A stretch of 7,421 nucleotides of DNA from JAHHLP01 sp041609895. GTDB taxonomy: Bacteria; Bacteroidota; Rhodothermia; Rhodothermales; JABDKH01. Where the stretch lies: the NCBI GenBank assembly GCA_041609895.1, contig JBFIPX010000166.1, forward strand, positions 1-7,421, written 5' to 3'. Positions 6,353 through 7,421 of this stretch are shown here, piece after piece (the stretch's first letter is position 1; the number at the start of each line of letters is the position of its first letter). The translations under genes were made by a program, and so were the position numbers. The notes under the pieces are model-generated. The model was not told where the DNA came from, searched no databases, and saw nothing but the letters and a program-made list of their open reading frames with translations.

Positions 6353-7243
6353 CTACGGCAGGGTCACGAAGACGTTGTCAATGAGCCGTGTTTCACCAAA
6401 GTAGACGGCCACAGCTGCCAGCACTTCGTCCCCAGACTCGAACTCATACCTGGGCTTGAGCGTCTCCGAGCTGACGGCTTCCGCATATTGGAGTCTTGCA
6501 AGCGGGGCACGAGAGATCACTTCCGTCATCGAAGTCACGATCGCATCGTGACGACCGGTACCTTGTTGAATCAATCTCCGGGCAGTCTGTACTGCCTCGA
6601 AGAGGACGACGGCCTGCTCACGCTCCTCTGATGAGAGGTACTTGTTCCGTGAGGAGAGCGCAAGACCATCAGGCTCGCGAACCGTGTCCACGCCGATGAT
6701 TTCGATACCAAAGTCAAGGTCGTGTACCATCCTGCGGATAATGACGTACTGCTGCGCATCCTTCTTGCCGAAGAAGGCTACCGATGGGACACAAATGTTG
6801 AAGAGCTTGCTAACAACTGTTGTGACACCATTGAAGTGACCGGGGCGAAACGCGCCGCAGAGGTGATCGGGCAAATGTCGAACGGCCACCTCGGTCGCCA
6901 GAGCCTCGATTCCCTCCGGGTACATATCCGAGACGGAAGGAGCAAATACGGCCTCGACTCCTCCAACGCTTCCAAGCGCCTCGAGGTCGGTTTCGAGCGT
7001 GCGAGGATACCGATCGAAGTCCTCATCCGGCCCAAATTGCGTGGGATTGACGAAGATCGAAACCACTATTGGATGATCTCGCTTTCGGGCCTCTCGAACA
7101 AGTTGGAGGTGCCCTTCGTGAAGGGCACCCATCGTCGGCACGAGCGCCAGAGTTCCAGCACTCGATCGAATCTCTGTGGCGACTCTTCGCATCTGATCGA
7201 TATCGGAGAAGATCGGGATCGAGGATCCACTCACTGCGGCCAT
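6353..7243 (-). CDS. panC: pantothenate synthetase (pantoate--beta-alanine ligase)
   Basis: PanC joins pantoate and beta-alanine using ATP, through a pantoyl-adenylate intermediate, to make pantothenate for coenzyme A in the cytoplasm. The 296-aa protein carries the family signatures: VPTMGALHEGH (35-45), the HIGH-like ATP-binding motif; FVNPTQFGPDEDFDRYPR (64-81); RPGHFNGVTTVVSKLFNI (133-150); FFGKKDAQQYVIIRRMV (157-173); and REPDGLALSSRNKYLS (189-204), the KMSKS-like region. Length is slightly above the usual 280 or so because of a short N-terminal extension (MAAVSGSS). I chose ATG at 7243 because AGGAAAGG sits just before it. An upstream in-frame GTG at 7276 would place that site inside the gene. 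No panB or panD is visible next to it. It converges with the PhoH gene across 28 bases that contain no obvious terminator. Confidence 0.96.
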   Translation of the reverse strand: MAAVSGSSIPIFSDIDQMRRVATEIRSSAGTLALVPTMGALHEGHLQLVREARKRDHPIVVSIFVNPTQFGPDEDFDRYPRTLETDLEALGSVGGVEAVFAPSVSDMYPEGIEALATEVAVRHLPDHLCGAFRPGHFNGVTTVVSKLFNICVPSVAFFGKKDAQQYVIIRRMVHDLDFGIEIIGVDTVREPDGLALSSRNKYLSSEEREQAVVLFEAVQTARRLIQQGTGRHDAIVTSMTEVISRAPLARLQYAEAVSSETLKPRYEFESGDEVLAAVAVYFGETRLIDNVFVTLP

Positions 7244-7247
7244 TCGT

Positions 7248-7255
7248 CCTTTCCT
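7248..7255 (-). promoter_or_regulatory. ribosome-binding site for panC
   Basis: AGGAAAGG on the minus strand ends four bases before the ATG at 7243. The AGGA part is spaced eight bases from the start. It decides the start in favour of 7243 over the GTG at 7276. Confidence 0.65.
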
Positions 7256-7421
7256 CACATATCTCGTCTGCGCCACGATCGAACCTGAGTCACCAAACAG
7301 TTGACCTCGGAAGATAGTCCTAATTCAGCCAGATTTTCGTTCTTCGCGAGCGCAAGTTATTACGCATCGCTGTAAGCTAGCTTCTAATCTCGCATTCGTA
7401 GCGGCTCTCTGCGCGATGTAG
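7256..7421. other. panC upstream region, no gene seen
   Basis: All frames I followed here are broken by stops, and no recognisable protein or RNA is present. It should contain the panC promoter on the minus strand, but I could not pick a convincing -35/-10 pair. A 10-bp palindrome AAGCTAGCTT occurs at 7374-7383 and could be a protein-binding site or chance. Confidence 0.45.

Noticed and set aside
6722..7288. 188-codon plus-strand frame across panC
   Set aside because: It is antisense to panC, whose ATP- and pantoate-binding motifs are intact on the minus strand.

Overview
The window carries ordinary chromosomal genes of moderately high GC content and shows no mobile element, CRISPR array, rRNA or tRNA. 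The PpiD-like foldase opens MGLMTKMRD, has one N-terminal membrane anchor and about 695 residues. It sits with a FliA-type sigma factor, dapF, a PhoH-family ATPase and panC. This combination looks most like a motile, Gram-negative member of the Bacteroidota/Rhodothermota (Salinibacter/Rhodothermus/Balneola-like). That placement rests on protein style only and is an inference. Several genes lack a clear Shine-Dalgarno site and two have good ones.

Layout. Positions 1-537 (minus) hold the N-terminal 179 codons of an NtrC-family response regulator, cut by the window edge inside the Walker A motif. Positions 538-1007 form a divergent region with one possible small minus-strand gene (602-811) and a possible sigma-28 promoter facing right (908-934). 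Positions 1008-1289 (plus) encode a probable small membrane protein, followed by fliA (1337-2098, plus). A leader of about 200 bases with two hairpins precedes the ppiD-like gene (2303-4390, plus). It converges with dapF (4403-5260, minus) over 12 bases. dapF diverges from the PhoH-family gene (5353-6324, plus, TTG start), which converges with panC (6353-7243, minus). Positions 7244-7421 are the panC upstream region, with no gene recognised.

How the genes relate. The left part may be flagellar regulation: an enhancer-binding regulator of the sigma-54 type beside sigma-28 resembles the two tiers of flagellar control in many bacteria, but no flagellar structural gene is visible to confirm it. 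The rest is housekeeping: envelope protein folding (PpiD), meso-diaminopimelate for lysine and peptidoglycan (DapF), an RNA/ribosome-associated ATPase (PhoH) and pantothenate for coenzyme A (PanC). Strand changes between dapF, phoH and panC argue against one shared operon there. I found no convincing undescribed system. The least explained items are the two small ORFs and the putative sigma-28 site between the regulator and fliA.
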